Part shown: piece after piece, positions 56,256 through 64,000 of the stretch
Numbering within the stretch: position 1 is the first letter of the stretch
How the letters are laid out: every line of letters starts with the position of its first letter
Origin: JAJDAT01 sp964570665
GTDB taxonomy: Bacteria > Nitrospinota > Nitrospinia > Nitrospinales > JAJDAT01
Assembly: GCA_964570665.1 (NCBI GenBank)
Contig: CAZMZH010000003.1
Location: 1 to 64,000 of the forward strand
DNA: 64,000 bases
Direction of reading: 5' to 3'
Program-made: the position numbers and the translations under genes
The notes under the pieces: model-generated
The model's database searches: none
What the model was told of the DNA's origin: nothing
What the model saw: only the letters and a program-made list of their open reading frames with translations

Positions 56256-56284
56256 TTGACAAACCTTGTAAGTTTAACTATATT
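56256..56284 (+). promoter_or_regulatory. promoter of the bifunctional nuclease gene
   Basis: Perfect TTGACA (56256-56261), a 17-nt spacer and TATATT (56279-56284). The start codon is about 135 nt after the expected transcription start, leaving a structured leader. Confidence 0.65.
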
Positions 56285-56424
56285 TAAATAAAGTGGTATA
56301 ACCCTAGTAGAATAGTTTTTAATTTTTTCCATTTCTGCCGCGTGCGACCCTCAGGGATTGTTTAATCCTAATCTCCTTGACGGCAACGAGGTTTTTTTAG
56401 ATTGTTAACGTCGAGGAGCTTTTT

Positions 56425-56913
56425 ATGGTCGAAATGAAAGTCGAAGGTTTGACTTTAGACCCTCTTACCAATATGCCCATAATCATTTTAAAAGATTTAA
56501 CGGGGGCTAAAGCTTTACCTATTTGGGTTGGGATATTTGAGGCTAATGCTATTGCCTTGGAAATCGAAAGTATTTCGACTCCGCGACCAATGACTCACGA
56601 TTTACTCAAAAATTTAATTTATACATTTAAAGCTGAAATAAAACATATTTTAGTAAACGAGCTAAAAGACAATACTTTTTACGCGGTTATTTCTCTCGTT
56701 ATAAATGGAGATACCCTTAATATAGACTCTCGCCCGAGCGACGCTATTGCGCTTGCGTTGCGAGTTAAAGCGCCTATTTATGTTGACGAGACTGTTATTG
56801 AGGCGGCTAAAAATATTGAATTACCTGAACAGGATAAAAATAAAGCCGAAGAAAAAGAAGATTTATCTAAATGGATAGATAATATTAAACCGCAAGATTT
56901 TGGCAATTTGTAA
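56425..56913 (+). CDS. bifunctional nuclease (BFN, DUF151) family protein
   Basis: A 162-residue cytoplasmic protein. The BFN domain covers about residues 1-130 with DPLTNMPIIILKD, LPIWVGIFEANAIALE, RPMTHDLLKNLI and SRPSDAIALALRVKAPIYV. The family is reported to have DNase and RNase activity. The tail is acidic. A GAGGAG site precedes the ATG. It has its own promoter and lies before NAD kinase. Confidence 0.88.
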   Translation: MVEMKVEGLTLDPLTNMPIIILKDLTGAKALPIWVGIFEANAIALEIESISTPRPMTHDLLKNLIYTFKAEIKHILVNELKDNTFYAVISLVINGDTLNIDSRPSDAIALALRVKAPIYVDETVIEAAKNIELPEQDKNKAEEKEDLSKWIDNIKPQDFGNL

Positions 56914-57039
56914 GGCTGTTTTTACTCCCCCCACTCATAAATAAGTTACTCCTTTCTTTATTCTTGCCGCCTCCTGGCGGAAACCCTATAATTAACCTAC
57001 AGCTATATTCTATTTAATTTATTTTCCAAAGAGACCAAC

Positions 57040-57936
57040 TTGGTACCGATAAAAACAATCGGAATTTTTTGTAAGTATAAGCCACCGGTCAGAAAAAAAG
57101 TTCTTGAAGATATCGTACTCTGGTTGGAAAGCCAAGGCTTCGATATTATTTTGGACGTTGAAGCGGCGTCAATCATGGAACGCGACACGGGACTCGATTC
57201 CAAAAAAGTTCCGGCTCTTTCTGATTTAATAGTTGTTTTGGGTGGAGATGGAACTTTATTAGGGGTAGCGCGTCTTTCTGTGGGACATAATGTCCTGATA
57301 CTTCCCGTCAATTTAGGCGCCTTAGGCTTTTTGGCAGAGATTTCTTTTCCCGATTTTCGATACGAATTTGAAAAAATCAATAATGGGATCTATCAAGTGG
57401 AAGATCGCATGCTATTGAATGTTTCTCAATTCAGAAACGGGAATAAAATTGCGGAGTTCCACGCAATGAACGAAGTGGCGTTAATAAAAGGCATCGAATC
57501 TGGCATCATTGACTTGGAAGTGAATATAGACGACAAATATATGACATCTTACCGTGCGGATGGACTAATCGTTGCAACTCCTACGGGGTCTACGGCCTAC
57601 TCACTCTCTTCTGGAGGACCGATTCTACATCCTTCAATGAATGCAATGGTTCTCTCACCCATCTGTCCTTTTGCGTTAACAAATCGTCCTATTGTCGTTC
57701 CAGACGGGTCTGAACTTGACGTTAAACTCGCTTATGATGGAGCTCCGATTCGCTGTGTTATGGATGGTCAAGAAGAGGATTCAATGAAATTTGGCGATAT
57801 TATTAAAATAAAAAAAGCGGAAGCTCCAGTAAAATTTGTTCAACCTTCTGGAAAAAATTTCTACCAGGTTTTACGCGAAAAACTTCATTGGGGAGCAAAG
57901 CCTGAAAATGGCAATCGAAGTGAAAATTCTAAATGA
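57040..57936 (+). CDS. nadK: NAD kinase
   Basis: A 298-residue enzyme that phosphorylates NAD to NADP. The GGDGT motif is at 68-72 with D70 central, and the NAD-binding stretch NEVALIKG and TPTGSTAYSLSSGGP follow. The length is normal. The start is TTG; no ATG lies nearby in frame. The next gene overlaps or abuts its end, suggesting an operon. Confidence 0.93.
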   Translation: MVPIKTIGIFCKYKPPVRKKVLEDIVLWLESQGFDIILDVEAASIMERDTGLDSKKVPALSDLIVVLGGDGTLLGVARLSVGHNVLILPVNLGALGFLAEISFPDFRYEFEKINNGIYQVEDRMLLNVSQFRNGNKIAEFHAMNEVALIKGIESGIIDLEVNIDDKYMTSYRADGLIVATPTGSTAYSLSSGGPILHPSMNAMVLSPICPFALTNRPIVVPDGSELDVKLAYDGAPIRCVMDGQEEDSMKFGDIIKIKKAEAPVKFVQPSGKNFYQVLREKLHWGAKPENGNRSENSK

Positions 57937-58714
57937 TGAAGGAATGCAGGGTCTTAAAACAATTTTGGCCTTACTTTTAGTTTTTATTTTCTTAACAGGC
58001 GAAACTCCCGACCCAATCCAAAAGCTTTCCTTAGTAGATCGCGATATGATTTTTCTTAAAGCAGCTTGTTTTGTGATGGGTAGCGAAGAATATATTGCAG
58101 AGGAGCCGGAACACAAAGTTTGCCTAAATGCTTTTTACTTGGACAAATTTGAAACTAACCAGGAACAATTTGAAAAAATAATGGGTTTTAATCCCTCTCA
58201 TTTTCGAGGAAAAACACTCCCTGTCGAAAATGTGACTTGGCCAGAGGCGGAAAACTATTGTCGGAAGTTAATGTTAAGATTACCCACTGAAGCTGAGTGG
58301 GAATATGCGGCCAGAGCTGGAGCGGAATCGGCCTATTCTTGGGGCTGGGATATGGATGGGGCTTATGGATGGGACAATAATAATTCTAAAGGAACGACTC
58401 ATCCTGTAGGTAGAAAGAAGTCAAACCAGTTAGGTTTTAATGACTTAAATGGCAATGTTTGGGAATGGGTAGCGGATTGGTATCACCCCGAATATTTCGA
58501 AACGGTTGCTCTAAAAGAGCCTGTTGAAAATCCACAAGGTCCTTTCACAGGTCAATTCATTATTATTCGAGGCGGCTCTTTTGCAAACGATCCCTTTTTC
58601 CTAAGGTCTGCTTCACGATATTGGTATTCGCCTAATATTAGAAATCGAGATATCGGTTTTCGATGTGCGGGTAATCCAGAAGAAATCAACGTCAAAGAAG
58701 GACCTAAAAAATGA
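57908..58714 (+). CDS. exported SUMF1/FGE-like domain protein
   Basis: A protein of 268 residues from the ATG at 57908, or 256 from the ATG at 57944; the latter gives a cleaner signal peptide (MQGLKTILALLLVFIFLTG), the former better ribosome-site spacing. The SUMF1 fold shows EEPEHKVCLNAFYLDKFETN, RLPTEAEWEYAARAGAE, LNGNVWEWVADWYHP and IIRGGSF. As in the protein at 23041, the Cys pair of true FGE is missing after RGGS. It overlaps the cupredoxin start by 4 nt, so the two are probably partners in the periplasm. Confidence 0.82.
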   Translation: MAIEVKILNDEGMQGLKTILALLLVFIFLTGETPDPIQKLSLVDRDMIFLKAACFVMGSEEYIAEEPEHKVCLNAFYLDKFETNQEQFEKIMGFNPSHFRGKTLPVENVTWPEAENYCRKLMLRLPTEAEWEYAARAGAESAYSWGWDMDGAYGWDNNNSKGTTHPVGRKKSNQLGFNDLNGNVWEWVADWYHPEYFETVALKEPVENPQGPFTGQFIIIRGGSFANDPFFLRSASRYWYSPNIRNRDIGFRCAGNPEEINVKEGPKK

Positions 58715-59082
58715 AGACAGTAGTTTCGTATTTTATAATTGGGATTGTATTAAATTTTATTTTAATTCCTTCGGCAGCTTTTGCTAAAACGGTTGAAATC
58801 TTAGTGGTAAAATCTTCCTTCGTCCCAGCCGTCGTAAAAATAAAACCGGGGGATACGGTTCGATGGATTAATACTGAAGAATTATTACATACAATTACTA
58901 GCGGCAAAGCTCCACGACATGATAAAAAATTTAACGAGAATTATCTTTATCGAGAATTCGAAGTCACTCTGAATGAGCCTGGTTTCTATGATTATTTTTG
59001 CGTTTTACACAATGCGACGATGCGTGGAGTGATTATCGTAGAAGCAAATAATAATAGAGGAATAATGAAATTAAGCTATTAA
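58711..59082 (+). CDS. plastocyanin-like cupredoxin
   Basis: A 123-residue periplasmic copper protein. Signal peptide 1-25 (ending AFA). Type I copper ligands are H60 (LLHTIT), C97, H100 and M104 (CVLHNATM). It probably carries electrons or binds copper. The ATGA overlap with the SUMF1-like gene implies coupling, so the neighbour might take part in its assembly, though that is inference. Confidence 0.88.
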   Translation: MKTVVSYFIIGIVLNFILIPSAAFAKTVEILVVKSSFVPAVVKIKPGDTVRWINTEELLHTITSGKAPRHDKKFNENYLYREFEVTLNEPGFYDYFCVLHNATMRGVIIVEANNNRGIMKLSY

Positions 59083-59179
59083 AAGAATAGTTTTCAAATA
59101 TAACTTAATAAGATAGTTTAAAAAAAATGGATAATCTGAATGGTGATATTTACAAAGGTTGGGAGTTGTTAACGAAACG

Positions 59180-60928
59180 CTAGCTTAATTTTTTTATAGT
59201 TCCGTTCGGGTATACGCCAAAAATAGAGGAGGGTTTGAGGCGTTGAGCGACTTCATATACGTTTCGATAGCCGTCTAAATGGTTATTCGCCATAGGAATT
59301 ATGATGGTTTGGTATCTAGTTTCTTCTAATTGTGCAACTAGGTTGCTTGAGATAGTGTCTTTGGAGAAAAATCCCGACTCATAAGTGAACTTTTTGTTGA
59401 GAGTTGGGTAGTCTTGGAAATCGCTCATTGCGTTAGCTTGGCCAAGAAGATCGGGTTTGATATGTCTAAGTCTAAAAAGGCTGTCTACTATTAAATGAAT
59501 CATCCACGGTCGTGCGCAACGCATAACAAGGGTATTTGATCTTTCGGGAAAAGCGGAAAACTCTTGGTTTGCTTTGCTTTCAAAAGCCCGCGCTCGGTTT
59601 TTTTCTTGGCCTCTGTCAAAAGCCGCAAATGTTTCGTCGAACTTTTTTTGAATTTGCTCTGCGCTATAGCCTGGGTATTCGACAACAACATGGCGATTGC
59701 CATCGTAATCGTCCGCATTCAAACCCGTTTTTAGCAAAGAATTTTCAATGGCGTATCGATAGAAATCGGTACCTGGCTGAGGCGTGTTAATTGAAATCTG
59801 GATTTCATCCAGCCAACCTTTGTATGCCAAATCGTTAACGAGCTCGACAGTTTTTCCGTCCTCTATTTCGCTAGAACCAAGGCCGCCAATGCTGATAGTC
59901 CCATAAAAAAGCATGCCCAAGTCTTTCCCATATTCTAGAATCTCTTTAAGTTTTTTAAGATCGTGTTTTTTCCCAAGCGTCATTTTTTCCGCTACTAGAT
60001 CGCTACCGGTTTCGATGCCAAATCGAATTTTATAATAACCGGCGTCTTTCATCTTTTTTAACGCTTTTTTATCTAGAGAAATATACTCGCACATGGCTTC
60101 ATATTTCAAATGATCAAGTCCTTCGGCCTTAATTGCTTCGGCGAGACCAATATTGAAATTGCTACGGATATTGTGAACTTCTTCGTCAAAGAAGATTCCT
60201 TCCATTTCCGGATATTTTTCCGATAAGTATTTTATTTCATCTACAACGCTTGTTATTTGCCTAGGTCGCCAATTGAGTTCGTCGTAATAAAGAGTCGCTG
60301 CAGCGCAGAAATTACAACGGCGTGGGCAACCTCGCGAGGCGTACATTTGGATTTGCCGATAACGGCAATTGGGTTCATGGTAATCGAGTCTATTGACGTC
60401 GTCGTCTTCTGGAAAGGGAAGAGAGTTTATGTCTAATAGTTCTCCTCGCTCGTTTGGATATACCCCAGGAATTGTTTTTGGGTCCTTCCCTTGAATTAAA
60501 TCAAGGGCGGCATATTCGTATTCGCCGATGCAAACAAAATCGGCGGTTTCTAACACAGCTTCAGGCTCTGCCATAGGATGTTGACCGACCAAAATAGATC
60601 GAGTTCCAAATTCTTTTTTTGCGGCTTGGACTAACCTAAGATCTTCGGTGATTGTACGCGTTGAACTTTCCATTATTATCCAGTCGGGGTTTTCTTCGGT
60701 TAAGCGACTGAAGTATGTTTCAAAATCCCAAGCATTTAATACGCCGTCGAGCATTTTAACATCGTGAGAAGTTTCTCGTTTAAGTAACGAAGAGGTATAG
60801 GCTAATTGCCAGGGATAATATCCACAATTTGTAAAATTTTTAACGCCAAGCGACCATCGGGATGGCACATGGACCATGTGGTATCCGTTTGAATCTACGC
60901 CTACCGAATTAGCGACGACTACTTTCAT
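59180..60928 (-). CDS. B12-type radical SAM protein with GT9-like C-terminal module
   Basis: A 582-residue enzyme. N-terminal Rossmann part of the cobalamin-binding type (1-150) without a DxHxxG motif; radical SAM barrel with C201-x3-C205-x2-C208 (SRGCPRRCNFC) and GIFFDEEVHN; then about residues 470-582 form an extra module (LVMRCARPWMIHLIVDSL) related to the N-terminal half of GT9 heptosyltransferases. It is a paralogue of the protein at 61501. Family members methylate or rearrange unreactive carbons, often on lipids. Its start overlaps the gene at 60925 by 4 nt. Confidence 0.82.
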   Translation of the reverse strand: MKVVVANSVGVDSNGYHMVHVPSRWSLGVKNFTNCGYYPWQLAYTSSLLKRETSHDVKMLDGVLNAWDFETYFSRLTEENPDWIIMESSTRTITEDLRLVQAAKKEFGTRSILVGQHPMAEPEAVLETADFVCIGEYEYAALDLIQGKDPKTIPGVYPNERGELLDINSLPFPEDDDVNRLDYHEPNCRYRQIQMYASRGCPRRCNFCAAATLYYDELNWRPRQITSVVDEIKYLSEKYPEMEGIFFDEEVHNIRSNFNIGLAEAIKAEGLDHLKYEAMCEYISLDKKALKKMKDAGYYKIRFGIETGSDLVAEKMTLGKKHDLKKLKEILEYGKDLGMLFYGTISIGGLGSSEIEDGKTVELVNDLAYKGWLDEIQISINTPQPGTDFYRYAIENSLLKTGLNADDYDGNRHVVVEYPGYSAEQIQKKFDETFAAFDRGQEKNRARAFESKANQEFSAFPERSNTLVMRCARPWMIHLIVDSLFRLRHIKPDLLGQANAMSDFQDYPTLNKKFTYESGFFSKDTISSNLVAQLEETRYQTIIIPMANNHLDGYRNVYEVAQRLKPSSIFGVYPNGTIKKLS

Positions 60929-61491
60929 TGCTGATTGCTTAGTTTAATCGGTTGCAGATTGGGGATTTTTTCAATTCGACGTCGAAATACTTTTCTTACG
61001 ATCCATTCGGCTATGATTCCAACAGTGATCGCAAGAAATAAGATCAAAGTGAGAATGCAATTTAGAATGATCCAAAATGAAGAAAGCTTTTCTCGTAATA
61101 ATTTTTGAAAAATATTTTTTCCAGAGAATTCTTGAAACTGTTCTTTAGAATTGAAACTGCGTAAAGCTTTTGACTTTGTTGCCCATGCTAATAGATCGAT
61201 ATTGGAATACCCAAGCCCTTGTTCCACGTTATAAAGAGAAACCGCTAAGTCGAAATTTTGATTCTGCAGTTTCCGAATGGTTTTCGTTCCACAAGAAAAA
61301 AGGCTCATTCGACCGCTGCCTTGAATTTCGATTATTTCGTCAATCAACGGGTCTTTAGAAAGAGTCTCTTTTAGTGAGTGGGGAGCGAGTATTACGATCT
61401 TGGAGTCGGGAAATTCCTTTTTGAGGGCGCTAACGCAGGGATTAAAAACTCTGGCAGCAGAACGAATAATTAATATTTTGGATTTATTCAT
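60925..61491 (-). CDS. membrane-anchored GT9-like single-domain protein
   Basis: A 188-residue protein. Residues 5-115 match the first half of a GT9 heptosyltransferase (ILIIRSAARVFNPCVSALKK, FPDSKIVILAP, DPLIDEIIEI, NFDLAVSLYNV); the donor-sugar half is missing. A membrane helix follows (about 138-165), then a basic tail. It lies between two radical SAM paralogues whose C-termini carry the same module, so it is a stand-alone, membrane-bound version of it. It is unlikely to be a glycosyltransferase by itself. Confidence 0.7.
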   Translation of the reverse strand: MNKSKILIIRSAARVFNPCVSALKKEFPDSKIVILAPHSLKETLSKDPLIDEIIEIQGSGRMSLFSCGTKTIRKLQNQNFDLAVSLYNVEQGLGYSNIDLLAWATKSKALRSFNSKEQFQEFSGKNIFQKLLREKLSSFWIILNCILTLILFLAITVGIIAEWIVRKVFRRRIEKIPNLQPIKLSNQQ

Positions 61492-61500
61492 AAACGTGAG

Positions 61501-63273
61501 TTAGTTCATTCCAACTTTGCCGTTCGATAGATCAAAAATCTTATTTTCCATATTTACGCCGATTAATTTTGGTAGATTCATTTCTAATCCAATAGCGCGT
61601 ACTTCCCCATACCCATTTCCTGTCATATTATTGTATGGGATTACGCCTAAATCAAAACGTCGATCTTTCATTTGATTCATTAAACCGGCGGGAAAGTTTC
61701 GCGCTTTAAAATGTCCGGACCCATAAAAAAAGGCTTCGTCAACCAGAGAATTTCTTAAAAGATCTTCTTCCGCTTCGGTTTGACCTAAAACTGAAATCCG
61801 ACTTTTAGGGAACTTTTCTTTGAGTGTTCTCACCACTCCTTCAACTTGCCACATGCGAGAGCAGCGAAAGACAATAATTTCTTTGGGCGATTTAACGTCT
61901 AAAGCTTCCAATGGGCCTTTAGAGGATAACAAATATCTATTTCTAAACGCTTTGTCATAAAGTTTTTGAGCTTCTGCATGATTGGCTTCCACTAATTTTG
62001 CGGGATAATCGGGGCGGTCTACAACGCAAAAATTCCCTCCGTCAAAACGTTTCCAGTCCAAGTCTTGTAAGTAACCTTTTTGCTTAGACCGATTAAAAAA
62101 TGGGGTGCCTGGTTGCGGAGTACTGATTGATAACTGAAATCGCCATAATAGATTATCGTCAACTAGCTCATCGATTAATGCGATCGTTTCTTTATCTCCA
62201 GAGTCGGTTGAGTCCTCTCCGCCAAATGTAAACGTACCGTAAAATTTTATTCCTATATCGGTTCCAAACTTTAACAATCGTTTTAATTTTTCAGGATCGA
62301 ATTTATTGCCAAGATCCATACCTCCAGCGGCTCTAGCTTCTGCGGTTTCAATTCCTAAGCGGACCATGTAGTAACCAGCGCTTCTCATATTCTCAAGAAC
62401 TTCCTCATCCATAGGCCATAAACCACACATGACGTCATACTTTAAATCGTCATGTCCGGCTTCCCGGATAGCTTTTGTCAAATCCAACATATATTTTTTA
62501 CTGCCGTTATGAACCTCTTCGTCGAAAAAGATACCTTCCATTTGAGGATATCTAGAACGAAGTACGTCAAGTTCGTGTATGACATTAGAAGGATTTCGAG
62601 GTCTCCAGTTTGGTTTTTCGTATGAGATATTGCCGCATACGCAGAAGCTACAAGACAATGGGCAACCTCTTGAGGCGTAAGCTTGTATTTCTAAATATTC
62701 GCTAGAAGGTTCTCCAGGAATTCCATAATCTAAACGGGAAACGTCATCGTCTTCAGGAAGTGGCAAGTCATTGACATCCAATAATTTGTTAAGACCATTT
62801 GGAAATAATCCGGGAATATCATTGGGATCTTTACCTTGTACAATATCGCGGACTGTAAGCTCGTACTCTCGACTAATTACGTAATCGGCATATTGTTTCA
62901 CTTCTTCCGGATAAGTTGTTGCATGAGGACCGCAAAAAATCAATTTGGTGCCAAATCGTTTTTTAATTTCAATGGCAAACTTACTGTCAGCATCGATAGT
63001 TCTTGTTGCAGAATCCATAATAAGGAAATCAGGGCCAAACTCAGAGACCTTATCTACAAACGCTTTATGGTCTAATTTTTCTAAACACCCGTCAAAAAAT
63101 TTAACTTCGCTGTCTGTATCCCTTTTTAGAATGCTGGAACAATAGGCAAGCTGCCATGGATAATAGGTGAAGATATTTAAATCTTTTGAGCTATTGGTCC
63201 ATCTACTTGGAGAATGGATCATTGCATAACCGTTTTCGTCAATACCCACCGAATTACAAACGGCAACTTTCAT
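61501..63273 (-). CDS. B12-type radical SAM protein with GT9-like C-terminal module
   Basis: A 590-residue enzyme and first gene of the operon. N-terminal cobalamin-type Rossmann part (1-150), radical SAM motif C204-x3-C208-x2-C211 (SRGCPLSCSFC), shared landmarks with the 59180 protein (SPSRW, YYPWQLAY, PLPEDDDVSRLDY, MEGIFFDEEVHN) and a C-terminal module (about 465-590; FPKSRISVLGQ, LVDEAFFYGSG, RFDLGVIPYNN) clearly related to the 60925 protein. It is 9 nt from that gene. Substrate unknown; co-occurrence with a membrane-bound module suggests a lipid or cell-surface target. Confidence 0.82.
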   Translation of the reverse strand: MKVAVCNSVGIDENGYAMIHSPSRWTNSSKDLNIFTYYPWQLAYCSSILKRDTDSEVKFFDGCLEKLDHKAFVDKVSEFGPDFLIMDSATRTIDADSKFAIEIKKRFGTKLIFCGPHATTYPEEVKQYADYVISREYELTVRDIVQGKDPNDIPGLFPNGLNKLLDVNDLPLPEDDDVSRLDYGIPGEPSSEYLEIQAYASRGCPLSCSFCVCGNISYEKPNWRPRNPSNVIHELDVLRSRYPQMEGIFFDEEVHNGSKKYMLDLTKAIREAGHDDLKYDVMCGLWPMDEEVLENMRSAGYYMVRLGIETAEARAAGGMDLGNKFDPEKLKRLLKFGTDIGIKFYGTFTFGGEDSTDSGDKETIALIDELVDDNLLWRFQLSISTPQPGTPFFNRSKQKGYLQDLDWKRFDGGNFCVVDRPDYPAKLVEANHAEAQKLYDKAFRNRYLLSSKGPLEALDVKSPKEIIVFRCSRMWQVEGVVRTLKEKFPKSRISVLGQTEAEEDLLRNSLVDEAFFYGSGHFKARNFPAGLMNQMKDRRFDLGVIPYNNMTGNGYGEVRAIGLEMNLPKLIGVNMENKIFDLSNGKVGMN

Positions 63274-63734
63274 ATATTGGCCTCATGAAAAAAATAAAAA
63301 ATGCTTTAAGATATTTTTTAGGAAATTTCGAAAAAAATCAAAGTCGCTAGGCCTAGTTTTTAAAGTTAATTATTAAGCGATAGCAAACGGAAAAATTTTG
63401 AATTTCAAAGGTTCCCTTTGTTTAGTTTTTTTTCGTTCTTAATGAATTTAAATAGAACTATTAGAATTTTAGTATAGTTTAGAGTCTACTTTGATTTTCT
63501 TATCCTAATGGTAGTAGAATTTAACTAAAAATTCTAATTTTCCTAACGGTTGAAAGCAATGAAAACTTTATATGTTATGGTTTTTGTTAGGGAGAGTAGT
63601 CTAAGTTATTAAAAAAAAAGAGTTAACGGTAAAGCGTAAGATTTTTCTAAACCACTAAAGTAGCGTAAAAATCAATTTAAGGCATTACGTTATAATAGAA
63701 TTTTTGAAAACATACTTTAAGTAAGGAAATTGCA
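63274..63734. other. divergent intergenic region before ftsY
   Basis: About 460 nt of AT-rich sequence between the radical SAM operon and ftsY. I find no coding frame worth reporting. It must hold the promoters for both directions; a TATAAT at 63691-63696 suits ftsY but its -35 region is poor. Confidence 0.45.
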
Positions 63735-64000
63735 TTGGAAGAAGTTGAAGACGAAAAAGAAAATGTTCCTCAAAAAACAGGTTTTTTCGCTCGATTAAAA
63801 TCTGGTTTGAGTAAAACACGAAACCAATTAGCTGCTGGCATAGATAATGTAATTAGCGGTAAAGCGGAAGTCGGACCGCAATTATTGGAAGAACTAGAAG
63901 AAGTTTTGTTAACTTCAGATGTTGGCGTGGCCGCATCTATGGCAATCTTAGATGAATTAAGGGCCGAAGTGGCCTCGCAAAGAATTAGAACAAAAGACGA
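63735..64000 (+). CDS. ftsY: signal recognition particle receptor FtsY, 5' part
   Basis: The gene runs off the window; 88 codons are visible. After a short acidic start the N-domain reads GFFARLKSGLSKTRNQLAAG, then LLEELEEVLLTSDVGV, the typical FtsY (SRP receptor) N-domain helices. The GTPase domain lies beyond the edge. The start is TTG with an AAGGA site 7 nt upstream. FtsY receives ribosomes carrying membrane proteins at the inner membrane. Confidence 0.9.
   Translation, partial: MEEVEDEKENVPQKTGFFARLKSGLSKTRNQLAAGIDNVISGKAEVGPQLLEELEEVLLTSDVGVAASMAILDELRAEVASQRIRTKD

Overview
The window reads as the chromosome of an AT-rich, Gram-negative (diderm), motile, free-living bacterium. Signs of an outer membrane and diderm murein are several lipoproteins with lipoboxes, a PagL-like outer-membrane lipid A deacylase, a BamE-like lipoprotein and the murein tripeptide ligase Mpl. 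Menaquinone is made by the futalosine route (MqnE plus a UbiA/MqnP-type prenyltransferase). The mix of futalosine genes, B12-type radical SAM enzymes, many sensor kinases and a CheA with duplicated Hpt domains would fit a Nitrospinota or deltaproteobacterial-type lineage, but that placement is inference; the partial 23S rRNA at the left edge is the piece that could settle it.

Layout. 1-583: end of an rRNA operon (3' part of 23S, 5S, terminator). 682-7453: a methyltransferase, two large membrane glycosyltransferase-like proteins, a secreted protein and a DUF2157/GDYXXLXY pair. 7586-9655: menaquinone genes. 9857-15993: chemotaxis block cheY, cheX, cheA, cheW and convergent cheB. 16385-22291: poorly characterised exported and membrane proteins, an M48 protease, a probable small RNA and a small aromatic-tailed protein. 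22310-27269: mostly minus-strand envelope genes (serine protease, SUMF1-like protein, SGNH hydrolase, VTT membrane protein, TIGR01777 epimerase). 27561-44286: signalling region with HDOD, a BvgS-like hybrid kinase, a very large MASE1/GAF/PAS kinase overlapping its response regulator, another response regulator, two paralogous chemoreceptors and the relic of a third. 44318-49872: degenerate metallo-beta-lactamase lipoprotein, BamE-like lipoprotein, phosphoglycolate phosphatase-like gene, mpl and unknowns. 50048-54760: radical SAM/SPASM protein preceded by a small ORF and an HpnN-like RND exporter, then PagL. 55018-59082: tatA, ECF sigma factor with its zinc anti-sigma, bifunctional nuclease, NAD kinase, SUMF1-like protein and cupredoxin. 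59180-63273: a compact minus-strand operon of two B12-type radical SAM paralogues flanking a membrane-anchored GT9-like protein. 63735-end: start of ftsY.

How the parts work together. Receptors at 38705 and 41660 would feed the CheA-CheW complex, with CheY as output, CheX as the CheY-P phosphatase and CheB for adaptation; no cheR is present here. The two kinase clusters use short overlaps (HDOD/kinase 8 nt, kinase/regulator 14 nt) that imply coupled translation. Short 4-nt overlaps also tie the M48 protease to its downstream periplasmic protein, the sigma factor to its anti-sigma, SUMF1 to the cupredoxin, and the last two genes of the radical SAM operon.

The least explained items are a probable 75-nt RNA at 18900-18985 carrying an anti-Shine-Dalgarno stretch, the radical SAM/GT9-module operon, the exporter/small ORF/radical SAM group, and a compact inverted-repeat element at 32519-32677. 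No tRNA, CRISPR array, insertion sequence or prophage was seen.
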